DNA from: Bacteroidota bacterium
GTDB lineage: Bacteria; Bacteroidota; Bacteroidia; Bacteroidales; VadinHA17
Reading direction: 5' to 3'
Assembly: GCA_018262715.1 (NCBI GenBank)
Contig: JADFDS010000002.1
Span: 1-64,000 of the forward strand
Length of the DNA stretch: 64,000 bases
The first letter of the stretch is position 1, and each line of letters opens with the position of its first letter. This document shows, in pieces, positions 9,241 through 18,597 of this stretch. Under the pieces are notes generated by a model. That model ran no database searches, was not told where the DNA came from, and worked only from the letters and a program-made list of their open reading frames with translations. The translations under genes and the position numbers were made by a program.

Positions 9241-9282
9241 ACTGATAACTGACAACTGATAACTGATAACTGATAACTGTTA
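9241..9282. repeat. Heptamer tandem repeat (ACTGATA array)
   Basis: Six adjoining 7-bp units of ACTGATA, with ACTGACA and ACTGTTA variants, lie between the convergent radA and penicillin-binding protein genes. No coding potential is evident. Arrays of the same 7-bp period but different sequence occur at 44303-44388 and 49572-49598. Confidence 0.85.
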
Positions 9283-9297
9283 CCGCCTTCCTCCGCC

Positions 9298-11637
9298 CTA
9301 GTACTCCCTCTGCCTGTACGGATTGCCCTGCTGCTCCCTGTTCACCCTGTCACAGTCAAGATCTACATTGAATCCGGGAGGCGCTTCAAACTGTGATTCT
9401 GCTATCACTGAGAAATCCTTGTCGGCCAGCAGCTTCTGCATAAAGATCCCGAACACCGGAAGGGCCATGTTGGCACCCTGTCCCATCGAGAGATCCTCGA
9501 AATGGATTGCCTGGTCCTCCCATCCTGTCCAGACACCGGCCACAAGATCAGGCATGACTCCCATAAACCATCCGTTGGAGTGGTTCTGCGTGGTTCCGGT
9601 CTTCCCCCCCATCTGGTTGGTAAGCTTGTAGGTAAGCCTGAGTCTCACGGCGGTACCGCTGCTTACCACACCCTGCAGCAGCGAGGTCATGAGGTAGGCA
9701 TCATCCTCGCTGATAACCTCGTCTATGAACGGGGTGAAGGTGGAGATGACATTCCCGTTGCGGTCTTCTATCCGCGTAACATAGAGCGGCCGGGTATACA
9801 CCCCCTTGTTGACAAAGGTTCCGTATGCCCCCACCATCTCCTCGACGGAGAGATCTGAGGTACCGAGGAATATGGAGACAACAGGATCAATATAGCTCCT
9901 GATTCCCATACGGTGCATTATGTCAACCACCGACTGCGGTGAGAATTGCTTCATCAACCAGGCTGATATGTAGTTTTCCGACTGGGCCAGCCCCCATTTC
10001 AGCGTCACCATCTTGCCGTGATACTCCTCAGGACCTGAGCTTCTGGGCCGCCATATCGTGTCATTGACCTCGAAGGTGCGCTCAATGTTCTCAACCTCGT
10101 AGCATGGCGAGTAACCGTCCTGCATGGCCAGTGTATACAGGAAGGGTTTGATGGTGGAACCCACCTGTTTCTTCTGCTGGGTGACAGCATCATACTTGAA
10201 GTACCTGAAATCAGGTCCGCCGATATACGCCTTGACATGCCCCGTGTGGGGGTCCATGGCCATGAATGATGATCTCACGAAAAACTTGTAATACCTTATC
10301 GAGTCAAGCGGTGTCATAACGGTGTCTCTCTCTCCCTGCCATGAGAACAGCTTCATAGGCACGGGCGTGTTGAATGCCAGCGTTATCGAGTCCTCGGGCA
10401 CACCGGCCCTTCTCATGCTCTGGTACCTGTCGCTCTGCCTGACTGACCTTGCCATGATCTGGTTCACCTGTGCCGTGGAAAGGTCATTTGAGTAGGGGGG
10501 ATTCCGGTAATTCCTTGCCCTCTTGTCAAAGACCGGCTGAAGGTTTTTGGAAAGGTGCTCGGCAAGAGCCTCTTCAGCATAGGTCTGCATCTTCGAGTTA
10601 AGGGTGGTATAGATTCTCAGTCCGTCACGGTAGATATTATATGGTGAGCCGTCAGGCTTGGTGTTTTTGTAGCACCAGCCATAGAGCGGATCATTCTGCC
10701 AGCGCCAGAGAGCCTCATTGTAGGCATCATCTGAAAAGAACCTGTCTCGTTGCGGTTCCTTGCTGTTCATTGTTGACCTTATATACTCTCTGAAGTATGT
10801 TGCCGGGCCCGTGTTGTGGCTGTCCTCGCGAAGGTCAAGACCCAGCGGAAGCTGGCTGACTGAGTCTGCCAGGGCACGGGAGATGTACCCGTACCTCTCC
10901 ATCTGTGAGATTACCACATTCCGCCTCTTCAGGGCGCTCTCCTCATTGCGGAGGGGATTGTAGGCCACAGAGTTCTTCAGCATGCCGACCAGCATTGCCG
11001 ACTGCTCGATATTTAGAGAATCAGGGGTGGTATTGAAATAGATGCGCGCAGCCGAATTGATGCCCACGGCATTATAGATGAAGTCAAACACGTTGAGATA
11101 CATGGTGATAATCTCTTCCTTCGTGTAGCTGCGCTCGAGCTTCACTGCCGTCTGCCATTCCTTGAACTTGGACACCGCCAGCTTCGAGGCACGCACAATG
11201 GCCGGATCATTGGAGAGATCCCTCGGCAGGAAAAGGTTCTTCGCCAGCTGCTGTGTGATGGTGCTTCCACCTCCGGTGTTCTGACCAAGCATGATAGTCT
11301 TGACCAGAACTCTTGCAAGACCACGGAAGTCAATGCCCGAATGCCTGTGGAACCTGATGTCCTCAGTGGCGATAAGCGCATCAATCACATACGGTGAAAT
11401 ATCTTCGTAATCAGTCCATGTGCGGTTCTGTATGTAAAACTTGCCAAGGAGGACATTGTCTTCCGAATATACCTCGGCAGCAAGGCTGTTGTCGGGATTC
11501 TCAAGCTCCTCGAAGGAAGGGATCGGGCCAAGCCTGTTGGCGGAGATCAGCAAGAACAATGTCAGCAGGAACACTGCCGGCAGAGATATTATTACCCAGA
11601 ACCAGATAATGTTTTTCCGGAATTTTTTATCCCTCAT
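9298..11637 (-). CDS. Class A penicillin-binding protein (transglycosylase/transpeptidase, PBP1A type)
   Basis: This bifunctional enzyme polymerises and cross-links peptidoglycan at the outer face of the inner membrane. The protein has 779 residues with one N-terminal membrane anchor (about residues 11-31). The GT51 transglycosylase domain carries TEDIRFHRHSGID with its catalytic Glu, and GGGSTITQQLAKNL. The transpeptidase domain has the SxxK motif (GSTIKP, Ser near residue 491), SEN, and GKTGTT. The gene is convergent with radA and divergent from topA. Confidence 0.95.
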   Translation of the reverse strand: MRDKKFRKNIIWFWVIISLPAVFLLTLFLLISANRLGPIPSFEELENPDNSLAAEVYSEDNVLLGKFYIQNRTWTDYEDISPYVIDALIATEDIRFHRHSGIDFRGLARVLVKTIMLGQNTGGGSTITQQLAKNLFLPRDLSNDPAIVRASKLAVSKFKEWQTAVKLERSYTKEEIITMYLNVFDFIYNAVGINSAARIYFNTTPDSLNIEQSAMLVGMLKNSVAYNPLRNEESALKRRNVVISQMERYGYISRALADSVSQLPLGLDLREDSHNTGPATYFREYIRSTMNSKEPQRDRFFSDDAYNEALWRWQNDPLYGWCYKNTKPDGSPYNIYRDGLRIYTTLNSKMQTYAEEALAEHLSKNLQPVFDKRARNYRNPPYSNDLSTAQVNQIMARSVRQSDRYQSMRRAGVPEDSITLAFNTPVPMKLFSWQGERDTVMTPLDSIRYYKFFVRSSFMAMDPHTGHVKAYIGGPDFRYFKYDAVTQQKKQVGSTIKPFLYTLAMQDGYSPCYEVENIERTFEVNDTIWRPRSSGPEEYHGKMVTLKWGLAQSENYISAWLMKQFSPQSVVDIMHRMGIRSYIDPVVSIFLGTSDLSVEEMVGAYGTFVNKGVYTRPLYVTRIEDRNGNVISTFTPFIDEVISEDDAYLMTSLLQGVVSSGTAVRLRLTYKLTNQMGGKTGTTQNHSNGWFMGVMPDLVAGVWTGWEDQAIHFEDLSMGQGANMALPVFGIFMQKLLADKDFSVIAESQFEAPPGFNVDLDCDRVNREQQGNPYRQREY

Positions 11638-11694
11638 GATACCCTCATTATAAGGCCGCTAATTTAATGATTAATACAGAATTTTTCTCAAAAT

Positions 11695-11727
11695 TTTGAA
11701 GTTGGCGCCCTTATTCATTTACTTTGC
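11695..11727 (+). promoter_or_regulatory. Candidate promoter for topA
   Basis: TTTG at 11695-11698 is followed after 21 bp by TACTTTGC at 11720-11727, an imperfect match to TAnnTTTG. It lies 21 bp upstream of the topA ATG. Confidence 0.4.
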
Positions 11728-11748
11728 CCTGTTTTTAAAAAAACTCGG

Positions 11749-14067
11749 ATGACTGATAATCTGGTAATAGTTGAATCTCCTGCCAAAGCAAAGACGATAG
11801 AAAAATTTCTCGGAAAAGATTACACCGTTGTGTCGAGCTTCGGGCATATCCGTGATCTCGTACGAAACAACCTGGGTGTGGAGGTTGACAACAATTTCGC
11901 ACCGGTATATGAAATACCTGAAGACAAGAAGAAGGTTGTTGCCGAGCTTCGCAAGCTTGCTGACAAGGCCACAACAGTATGGATTGCTTCCGATGAGGAC
12001 CGTGAGGGGGAGGCAATTGCATGGCACCTGATCTCCGTTCTCGGGCTTGACCCGGCAACAACGCGCCGGATTGTATTCCATGAGATTACGAAAGATGCCA
12101 TTACCCGTGCCGTGGAATCGCCGCGGCAGGTAGACATGAACCTGGTCAACGCCCAGCAGGCACGCCGGATACTTGACAGGCTGGTAGGCTTTGAGCTTTC
12201 ACCTGTGCTGTGGAAAAAGGTACAGCCTTCACTTTCTGCCGGAAGGGTTCAGTCTGTAGCAGTGCGCCTGCTTGTTGACCGTGAACGTGAAATAATTGGC
12301 TTCGTTGCTGATTCCGCCTTCAGGGTAACCGGCACATTCAGCGGAACAAACAGTGAAGGGAACGAAGTGCAGCTCAAGGCAGAGTGCCCGAAGAAATTCA
12401 GCACGGAGGAAGATGCAAGACTCTTCCTGGAAAAGTGTGACGCCTCTGCATTCACAGTTGAAAATATAGTGGTCAAGCCCGGCACCCGCTCGCCGGCGCC
12501 TCCCTTTACCACCTCCACCCTCCAGCAGGAGGCCTATCGCAAGCTCGGTTTCTCTGTGGCACAGACCATGTCAGTGGCACAGAAACTGTACGAGGCCGGA
12601 AAGATCACATACATGAGGACCGACTCCACCAATCTCTCCTCGCTGGCACTCAACACCGCCAGGGAAGTGATTACCAATGAGTACGGTGCAGCCTACTCGC
12701 GCACCCGGCAGTTCAAGACCCATTCGCGCGGTGCCCAGGAAGCACATGAAGCCATCAGGCCAACCTACTTCGACAGGAAGGAGGTTACCGGCAACAACAA
12801 TGAGAAGAAGCTCTATGAACTGATATGGAGAAGAGCGATAGCCTCCCAGATGGCCGATGCCAGGGTGGAAAAGACAACCATAACCATTGGCATGTCTGCT
12901 TCACCCGTCAGCTTTACGGCAACCGGTGAAGTTATCCTCTTCGACGGCTTCCTGAAGGTTTATACCGAATCATATGACAGCAACGCCTCCGAGGATGAAA
13001 AGGCAATACTGCCCCGCGTTGACCAGGGGATGAAACTCACACCCGGAACCATCACCGCCCTCCAGCGATTTACTTCACCCCCTCCGCGGTATACGGAAGC
13101 GAGCCTGGTGAAGAAGCTCGAGGAACTCGGGATAGGAAGACCGTCGACTTACGCGCCTATTATATCCACAATACAGTCAAGGGGTTATGTGGCCCGTGAG
13201 GACAGGCCCGGGGAGAAGCGAACCCTTGCCCAGCTCGCCCTCTCCAAGGGAAAAATAACCAGGAGCGAGAAGACCGAGATAGCCGGCAAGGAGAAGTCAA
13301 AACTCTTCCCGAAGGATATTGGCATGATTGTGAACGACTTTCTGATTGCCAATTTTCCTGACATCCTCGATTACAACTTCACTGCAGGTGTGGAGAAGGA
13401 GTTTGATGAGATAGCCTCGGGCGAGGTGAAGTGGGAAAAGATGATCTCCACATTTTACGGACCCTTCCGGAAGACCGTTGACGAATCTCTTGCCACGCGG
13501 GCGAAGATGACCGGCGCGCGGCAGCTTGGCACAGACCCGGCAACGGGCCTGCCGGTTGCAGTGAAGATGAGCCGTTTCGGGCCCGTTGTACAGCTGGGCG
13601 AGGCCTCGGAGGAACAGAAGCCCCGGTTCGCCAACCTCAGACGTGACCAGCTGCTTGAAACCATTACCCTTGAGGAGGCCCTCGCCCTCTTCGCGCTGCC
13701 GCGCGCCGTGGGTACCTTCGAGGATAGTGAGATGACCGTGGGGGTGGGTAAATTCGGACCATATGTCAAACATGCAGGCAAGTTCTACTCTCTGAAGAGA
13801 GGCGTTGATGATCCGTATACAATCACCGGAGACAGAGCCATTGAACTGATCACGGAAAAGAGGGAAGGCGACAAGCAGAAGGTCATCAGCGAGCTGGGTG
13901 ATATCATGGTGCTCAACGGACGGTACGGTCCGTACATCATGCATGACAAAACCAACTACCGCATCCCGAAGGGAACTGACCCCCATAAGCTTACCAGGGA
14001 TGAGTGCCTGGCAATAATAGAGAAGGGAAGCAAGACCAAAACCACCAGGGGAAGGAAGAAGAAGTGA
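11749..14067 (+). CDS. topA: DNA topoisomerase I (type IA)
   Basis: This enzyme relaxes negative supercoils by single-strand passage. The protein has 772 residues. The N-terminal Toprim domain begins LVIVESPAKAKTIEKFLG and contains DEDREGEAIAWH. The catalytic tyrosine is Tyr288 in YMRTDSTNLS. Instead of the zinc ribbons of the E. coli enzyme, the C-terminus holds short repeated modules with the KFGPYV/RYGPYI pattern and a basic tail (GRKKK), which I take to be the usual Bacteroidota form. The next gene begins 11 bp after the stop codon. Confidence 0.97.
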   Translation: MTDNLVIVESPAKAKTIEKFLGKDYTVVSSFGHIRDLVRNNLGVEVDNNFAPVYEIPEDKKKVVAELRKLADKATTVWIASDEDREGEAIAWHLISVLGLDPATTRRIVFHEITKDAITRAVESPRQVDMNLVNAQQARRILDRLVGFELSPVLWKKVQPSLSAGRVQSVAVRLLVDREREIIGFVADSAFRVTGTFSGTNSEGNEVQLKAECPKKFSTEEDARLFLEKCDASAFTVENIVVKPGTRSPAPPFTTSTLQQEAYRKLGFSVAQTMSVAQKLYEAGKITYMRTDSTNLSSLALNTAREVITNEYGAAYSRTRQFKTHSRGAQEAHEAIRPTYFDRKEVTGNNNEKKLYELIWRRAIASQMADARVEKTTITIGMSASPVSFTATGEVILFDGFLKVYTESYDSNASEDEKAILPRVDQGMKLTPGTITALQRFTSPPPRYTEASLVKKLEELGIGRPSTYAPIISTIQSRGYVAREDRPGEKRTLAQLALSKGKITRSEKTEIAGKEKSKLFPKDIGMIVNDFLIANFPDILDYNFTAGVEKEFDEIASGEVKWEKMISTFYGPFRKTVDESLATRAKMTGARQLGTDPATGLPVAVKMSRFGPVVQLGEASEEQKPRFANLRRDQLLETITLEEALALFALPRAVGTFEDSEMTVGVGKFGPYVKHAGKFYSLKRGVDDPYTITGDRAIELITEKREGDKQKVISELGDIMVLNGRYGPYIMHDKTNYRIPKGTDPHKLTRDECLAIIEKGSKTKTTRGRKKK

Positions 14068-14078
14068 CCTTATATAAT

Positions 14079-15248
14079 ATGATTGACCTGAACCAGTATA
14101 TTGATCCCGTCTGCCTTGACAAGCCGGGGGTGGAGCCGCTTAAGGGGTCTTCTGCCTTTCCGCACAATATGTTGGTGAATACCGGGAATGAGCCCCTGGG
14201 TGACCTCAGCGGATTCGCAGTAGCCATACTGGGTGTGCCGGATGACCGCTCTTCAGTGAATACAGGAGCGGCACAGGCGCCTGATGCTGTCAGGAGGAGT
14301 CTCTACTCCTTCTCCAGGCTGCCGGGCAGGCTGAAGGTCACTGACCTGGGCAACTTCAGGCCGGGGGCCTCCTTCGATGACACCATAGCAGGCCTTCGCG
14401 ACGTGCTTCTCCAGCTTCTGTCACAGAACATCGTTCCGGTGATCATAGGGGGAACAAGCTCCCTGATGCCGGCTGTTGACAGGGCGCTCTCTGCAGGAAA
14501 ACAGAAATGGTCAATGGTGTCGGTTGATTCCCGTATAGACTTCACCGCCGAGAAGAGACCGCCCGACTCGCTCAACTGGATGAATGACCTCATCTATCGC
14601 AGCGGCAGCTGCCTGTCACACCTCTCAGCCATAGGGCACCAGACCTATCTCACTGACCAGCAGGTGGTGAACAGGTTCAACCGCCGTCATTATGACATGA
14701 TGCGCATTGGCGAGGTTCGCTCCGCGGTACATGAGACCGAGCCCCTCTTCCGTGACGCCTCCGCCGCACTGTTTGATATCGGATCAGTAAGGCAGTCAGA
14801 CGCTCCCGGAACATTCCTTCCGTCAGCCAATGGTTTCTACGGCGAGGAGATATGCCTCCTTGCCCGGTACGCTGGCCTCTCAGATAACCTGAAGATTTTT
14901 TCTGTGACGGAGGTCAACCCGGCCCTTGACACAAGGATGCAGACATCGCACCTGGCAGCGCAGCTTGTCTGGTTCTTCCTCGAAGGCTTCTCTCAGAAGC
15001 AGTACGAAGTCTCTTACCTCAGTGACCAGACGAACAGCAGGTTCACCCGTTATCATGTAACCCTCAGTGACCTGGAGAGTGAAGCCATCTTCATAAAGAG
15101 CACCATCACCGAGCGCTGGTGGATGGAGATCCGTAACACCCGTGGCGAACCGCAGTATCTTGCCTGCTCATATGAAGACTACCTGATGGCTAACCGTGAT
15201 CAGGTACCCGTCAGGTGGTCACGCGGAATGCTCCGCCACGGCCACTGA
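14079..15248 (+). CDS. Ureohydrolase (arginase/formimidoylglutamase) family protein, probably not a metal-dependent enzyme
   Basis: From the ATG at 14079 the protein has 389 residues and the ureohydrolase fold signature, but most manganese ligands are missing. The GG(D/T)HS motif reads GGTSS (residues 124-128), so the His is Ser127. The DxHxD motif reads DSRID (150-154), so the central His is Arg152. In the third motif, DIGS (233-236), the first Asp is kept and the second is Gly235. Such proteins are usually annotated as formimidoylglutamase or arginase family. Hydrolysis of a guanidino substrate is unlikely from these changes. The position, 11 bp after topA and just before the type IX secretion genes, suggests a structural or regulatory role, but this is inference. 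An in-frame ATG at 14004 lies inside topA and is not preferred. Confidence 0.8.
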   Translation: MIDLNQYIDPVCLDKPGVEPLKGSSAFPHNMLVNTGNEPLGDLSGFAVAILGVPDDRSSVNTGAAQAPDAVRRSLYSFSRLPGRLKVTDLGNFRPGASFDDTIAGLRDVLLQLLSQNIVPVIIGGTSSLMPAVDRALSAGKQKWSMVSVDSRIDFTAEKRPPDSLNWMNDLIYRSGSCLSHLSAIGHQTYLTDQQVVNRFNRRHYDMMRIGEVRSAVHETEPLFRDASAALFDIGSVRQSDAPGTFLPSANGFYGEEICLLARYAGLSDNLKIFSVTEVNPALDTRMQTSHLAAQLVWFFLEGFSQKQYEVSYLSDQTNSRFTRYHVTLSDLESEAIFIKSTITERWWMEIRNTRGEPQYLACSYEDYLMANRDQVPVRWSRGMLRHGH

Positions 15249-15250
15249 TT

Positions 15251-15281
15251 TTTGGCCTCAATTTTGTGGCATGTATATTTT
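15251..15281 (+). promoter_or_regulatory. Candidate promoter of the type IX secretion operon
   Basis: TTTG at 15251-15254, then 19 bp, then TATATTTT at 15274-15281 (seven of eight positions of TAnnTTTG counting the free ones). It begins 2 bp after the upstream stop codon and would give a leader of about 45 nt before porP. Confidence 0.5.
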
Positions 15282-15331
15282 TTTATTTATTTTACCCGTT
15301 ATATGTAAGGGTTTACAGGCACACCCCGGCT

Positions 15332-16276
15332 ATGAAGAAAACAAGGATATTAATCCTGGCATTGTTACTCCCGGCAGGCATCGTCTGCGGTCAGCAGGAC
15401 CCGGTGTTCAGCCACTACATGTTCAATACCCAGACATATAATCCCGGGTTCTCGGGCATGTCGGGGATGATCACCGCCTCGGCACTTACGCGTCAGCAGT
15501 GGGTGGGTTTCCCCGGTGCGCCCTCAACCATGCTTTTCAACATCAATATGCCGTTCAGCCTCTTCGGTTTCCGCAGTGGCGCCGGCCTGCTTGTGGAAGC
15601 AGACAAATACGGATTCAGCAATGATATTGACATCACTCTTTCCTATTCAGGCCTGTTTTCGGTCGGAACCGGTACCCTCGGAGCCGGTTTCAGCATTGGG
15701 GTGCTCAACAAGACTGTTTCGCCGGAATGGTTCATCCCTTCGGGCCCGGGCCATACGCCTCCGACAGGTGACCCTCTGATTCCTGAGAATGATGAATCTT
15801 TTCTTGCAGCTGACTTTTCCGCCGGGGTATACTACCAGGGGCTCAACTACTATGCCGGGCTGTCAGTCACACACCTGAACCAGCCAAAAATAAAATATTC
15901 TCAAACAGCCACTTACGTCAGCCGCCAATACTACTTCACTGCCGGTTACTACTTCCAGCTGCCAAACCCTGCCTTTGAGCTTGTCCCCTCAGTTTTTATA
16001 GTAAATGACGGCGCCACAACACAATATTTAGCCACAGGTATGGTTAGATACAATAAAAAGATATGGGGTGGCGTTTCTTACAGGATAAGTGACGCAATCA
16101 CAGGATTCGCAGGCATAGAATTATACAACGGTCTAAAGATTGGATATGGATACGACTTCCCGATATCGGAGATCAGAAAAGGAACCAGCGGCTCACACGA
16201 GTTCGTTGTCTCTTACAGCTTCGACATTGGTCTCGGGAAGAGTGTCACCAGATACAAGAGTATCAGATTCCTTTAA
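15332..16276 (+). CDS. porP: Type IX secretion system outer-membrane protein, PorP/SprF family
   Basis: PorP/SprF proteins are outer-membrane beta-barrels that link the type IX machinery to its surface partners. From the ATG at 15332 the protein has 314 residues with a signal peptide (MKKTRILILALLLPAG), followed by the family's hallmark start QQDPVFSHYMFN and the NPGFSG motif. Alternating beta strands continue to the end. An in-frame ATG at 15215 lies inside the preceding gene and gives no signal peptide. gldK follows after 47 bp. Confidence 0.93.
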   Translation: MKKTRILILALLLPAGIVCGQQDPVFSHYMFNTQTYNPGFSGMSGMITASALTRQQWVGFPGAPSTMLFNINMPFSLFGFRSGAGLLVEADKYGFSNDIDITLSYSGLFSVGTGTLGAGFSIGVLNKTVSPEWFIPSGPGHTPPTGDPLIPENDESFLAADFSAGVYYQGLNYYAGLSVTHLNQPKIKYSQTATYVSRQYYFTAGYYFQLPNPAFELVPSVFIVNDGATTQYLATGMVRYNKKIWGGVSYRISDAITGFAGIELYNGLKIGYGYDFPISEIRKGTSGSHEFVVSYSFDIGLGKSVTRYKSIRFL

Positions 16277-16323
16277 TGGACAGGAAAAAATAAAATTACT
16301 TGCATATTTAAATTAATGAGTAT

Positions 16324-17658
16324 ATGAAAAAGGTAACCCTTTTAGCTCTTGCGTTGATCTTGATTTTAAGCAGCTGTGGCTCTTACGAATCAGGCGAGTT
16401 GACAGGCGTTCAGGGAAGGAAGAAGTTCTATGAGCCGGAGCCGTTTGAGATGGCATTCATACCGGCCGGTTCCTTTGTACAGGGACCAAGTGACCAGGAC
16501 CCTCTGCGCGCAATGAACAGCCTCTCCAAGACAGTTACAGTGGAAGCATTCTGGATGGACCAGACAGAGATCACCAATAATAAATACCGTCAGTTCACCT
16601 ACTGGGTGCGTGACTCCATCCTCAGGACCAGGCTGGGAGAGGAAGGAATTGAGGGTTACGAATTCTTCAGGACTGACGAAGAGGGCAATGTCATGGAACC
16701 CAACGTGCTGAACTGGGAAGAGGAGATTGACATGGATGATGAGAACGTCCAGGCCGTGATGGAATCAATGTATTATCCCCCCGAAGAGAGATTCAACGGA
16801 AACAAGCAATGGGACACCCGGCTCCTGAACTACTCCTATTTCTGGGTTGACTACAAGCAGGCAGCCAAAGCCAGGTACAACTACAAGGAACAGAAGTACG
16901 AGGGTACCGTAACTGACCTCGAGGGCAACACCACCGAAGTGAAAGACCGTTCATCATTCATTATGCATCACGTGGTGAATATCTATCCTGACACCCTTGC
17001 ATGGATCAGGGACTTCACCTATTCATTCAACGAGCCGTGGGCGACACTCTATTTCTGGCATCCCGGTTATGATGACTACCCGGTTGTGGGAGTATCATGG
17101 ATCCAGGCACGCGCATTCAGCGTGTGGCGTACCAACTTCATGAATGAGCACCTGCGTGCACAGGGCATCGCCGACGTACACAACTACCGTCTCCCGCTGG
17201 AGACCGAGTGGGAATATGCCGCACGCGGCGGACTTGACCTCTCAATGTACCCATGGGGCGGTCCCTACACACGCAACTACCAGGGATGCTTCCTGGCAAA
17301 CTTCAAACCGCTGCGCGGTAACTACATCGACGACGGAGCCGTTTACACCATAAAGGTGGCTTCCTTCGAACCCAATGAATACGGATTGTTTGATATGGCA
17401 GGAAACGTGGCCGAATGGACTTCGTGCGCCTACCATCCCTCATCATATATCTTTACCCATGACCTCAACCCCGACTATGAATACAACGCCCGCCCGGACG
17501 ATCCGCCCGTGCTCAAGCGCAAGGTCATCAGGGGAGGCTCATGGAAGGATATTGCACTGTTCCTTCAGACATCAACAAGGGACTACGAATACCAGGACTC
17601 AACAAAATCATTTGTCGGGTTCCGCAATGTGAGAACTTACATCGGAGTTAATAACTAA
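16324..17658 (+). CDS. gldK: Type IX secretion/gliding lipoprotein GldK (PorK)
   Basis: GldK forms the periplasmic ring of the type IX system together with GldN, attached to the outer membrane. The protein has 444 residues and a lipoprotein signal with the lipidated Cys at residue 18 (LILSSCGSY). The remainder is a formylglycine-generating-enzyme/sulfatase-modifying-factor fold, shown by AFWMDQTEITNNKYRQF, VVGVSWIQARAFSVW, YRLPLETEWEYAARGG, GLFDMAGNVAEWTS and VIRGGSW. It is second in the operon porP-gldK-gldL-gldM-gldN. Confidence 0.96.
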   Translation: MKKVTLLALALILILSSCGSYESGELTGVQGRKKFYEPEPFEMAFIPAGSFVQGPSDQDPLRAMNSLSKTVTVEAFWMDQTEITNNKYRQFTYWVRDSILRTRLGEEGIEGYEFFRTDEEGNVMEPNVLNWEEEIDMDDENVQAVMESMYYPPEERFNGNKQWDTRLLNYSYFWVDYKQAAKARYNYKEQKYEGTVTDLEGNTTEVKDRSSFIMHHVVNIYPDTLAWIRDFTYSFNEPWATLYFWHPGYDDYPVVGVSWIQARAFSVWRTNFMNEHLRAQGIADVHNYRLPLETEWEYAARGGLDLSMYPWGGPYTRNYQGCFLANFKPLRGNYIDDGAVYTIKVASFEPNEYGLFDMAGNVAEWTSCAYHPSSYIFTHDLNPDYEYNARPDDPPVLKRKVIRGGSWKDIALFLQTSTRDYEYQDSTKSFVGFRNVRTYIGVNN

Positions 17659-17685
17659 TACCGTCTAACTTTAATACATAATCAT

Positions 17686-18552
17686 ATGGGCCTCTCGGAA
17701 ATTGTTCATACTAGTAAGTGGAAAGGATTCATGTCCAAACTTTACGGCTGGGGTGCTTCAGTCGTGATCATCGGTGCACTCTTCAAGATTCAGCACTATC
17801 CGATGGCTGGACTATTCCTCTCTGTGGGTCTTATCACAGAAGCAATCATCTTTTTCTTTTCGGCGTTTGAGCCGCTCAAGGAGGAGCCGGACTGGAAGCT
17901 TGTCTACCCCCAGCTTGATCCGAATTACTCTGGCGAGGATATCGGTTTTGCAGCTGTCGGCGGCGGTGGCGGCGGTTATGGATATGGCGGTGGCGGCGGT
18001 GCCGGCCTCTCGCAGTTTGACAAGATGCTGTCTGACGCAGGAATCACACCTGCTGTGTTTGACAGCCTCAGCCAGGGACTGAAGAAGCTCACCGAGACCA
18101 CCAATAACTTCAACGCAATGGGTGACCTGGCAGCTACCACCAATGAGTATGCCGGCACAATAAAGAAAGCAAATGAGTCTCTCATGAACCTCTCCGAGTC
18201 TGTCAGGCAGACTGCACGGTCAATGACTGATACCAGCAACGTCTACCAGGCTATCGGTGAGTCTTCAAAGACCATCGAAACCGGAGGCAAATCATACCAT
18301 GAGAAGCTCGAGGCTCTCAACAAGAACCTTTCCGCCCTCAATGCAGCATATGAACTGCAGCTTCGCGGCACAAATGATCACGTGAAGAGCGCTGAAACAA
18401 TCTATAAGGGAATGGAAGGTCTGATGAAAGACCTCACCGGTTCAGCTGATGACACGAAGAAATATCGTGAACAGGTGGCCAAACTCAACGAGAACCTCAG
18501 CTCACTTAATAACGTCTACGGCAACATGCTTGCTGCCATGAATGTGAAGTAA
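17686..18552 (+). CDS. gldL: Type IX secretion/gliding motor protein GldL (PorL)
   Basis: GldL and GldM form the inner-membrane proton-driven motor that powers type IX secretion. The protein has 288 residues with two membrane helices (about residues 20-36 and 41-61) containing charged residues inside or at the edge (Lys34, Glu52, Glu62), as expected for a proton channel. A cytoplasmic domain follows after a poly-glycine linker at about residues 89-106, with coiled-coil-like heptads to the end. It lies 27 bp after gldK and 45 bp before gldM. The glycine linker is longer than I would expect, but its significance is unknown. Confidence 0.95.
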   Translation: MGLSEIVHTSKWKGFMSKLYGWGASVVIIGALFKIQHYPMAGLFLSVGLITEAIIFFFSAFEPLKEEPDWKLVYPQLDPNYSGEDIGFAAVGGGGGGYGYGGGGGAGLSQFDKMLSDAGITPAVFDSLSQGLKKLTETTNNFNAMGDLAATTNEYAGTIKKANESLMNLSESVRQTARSMTDTSNVYQAIGESSKTIETGGKSYHEKLEALNKNLSALNAAYELQLRGTNDHVKSAETIYKGMEGLMKDLTGSADDTKKYREQVAKLNENLSSLNNVYGNMLAAMNVK

Positions 18553-18597
18553 TGTTGAGTTCATCAATATATACGATAACATCTAAACTATCCGCAA

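Noticed and set aside
9241-9282. CRISPR array
   Set aside because: The units are 7 bp with no spacers, and there are no cas genes.
13297-13986. 229-codon minus-strand open frame opposite topA
   Set aside because: It is a shadow of the conserved topoisomerase C-terminal repeats.
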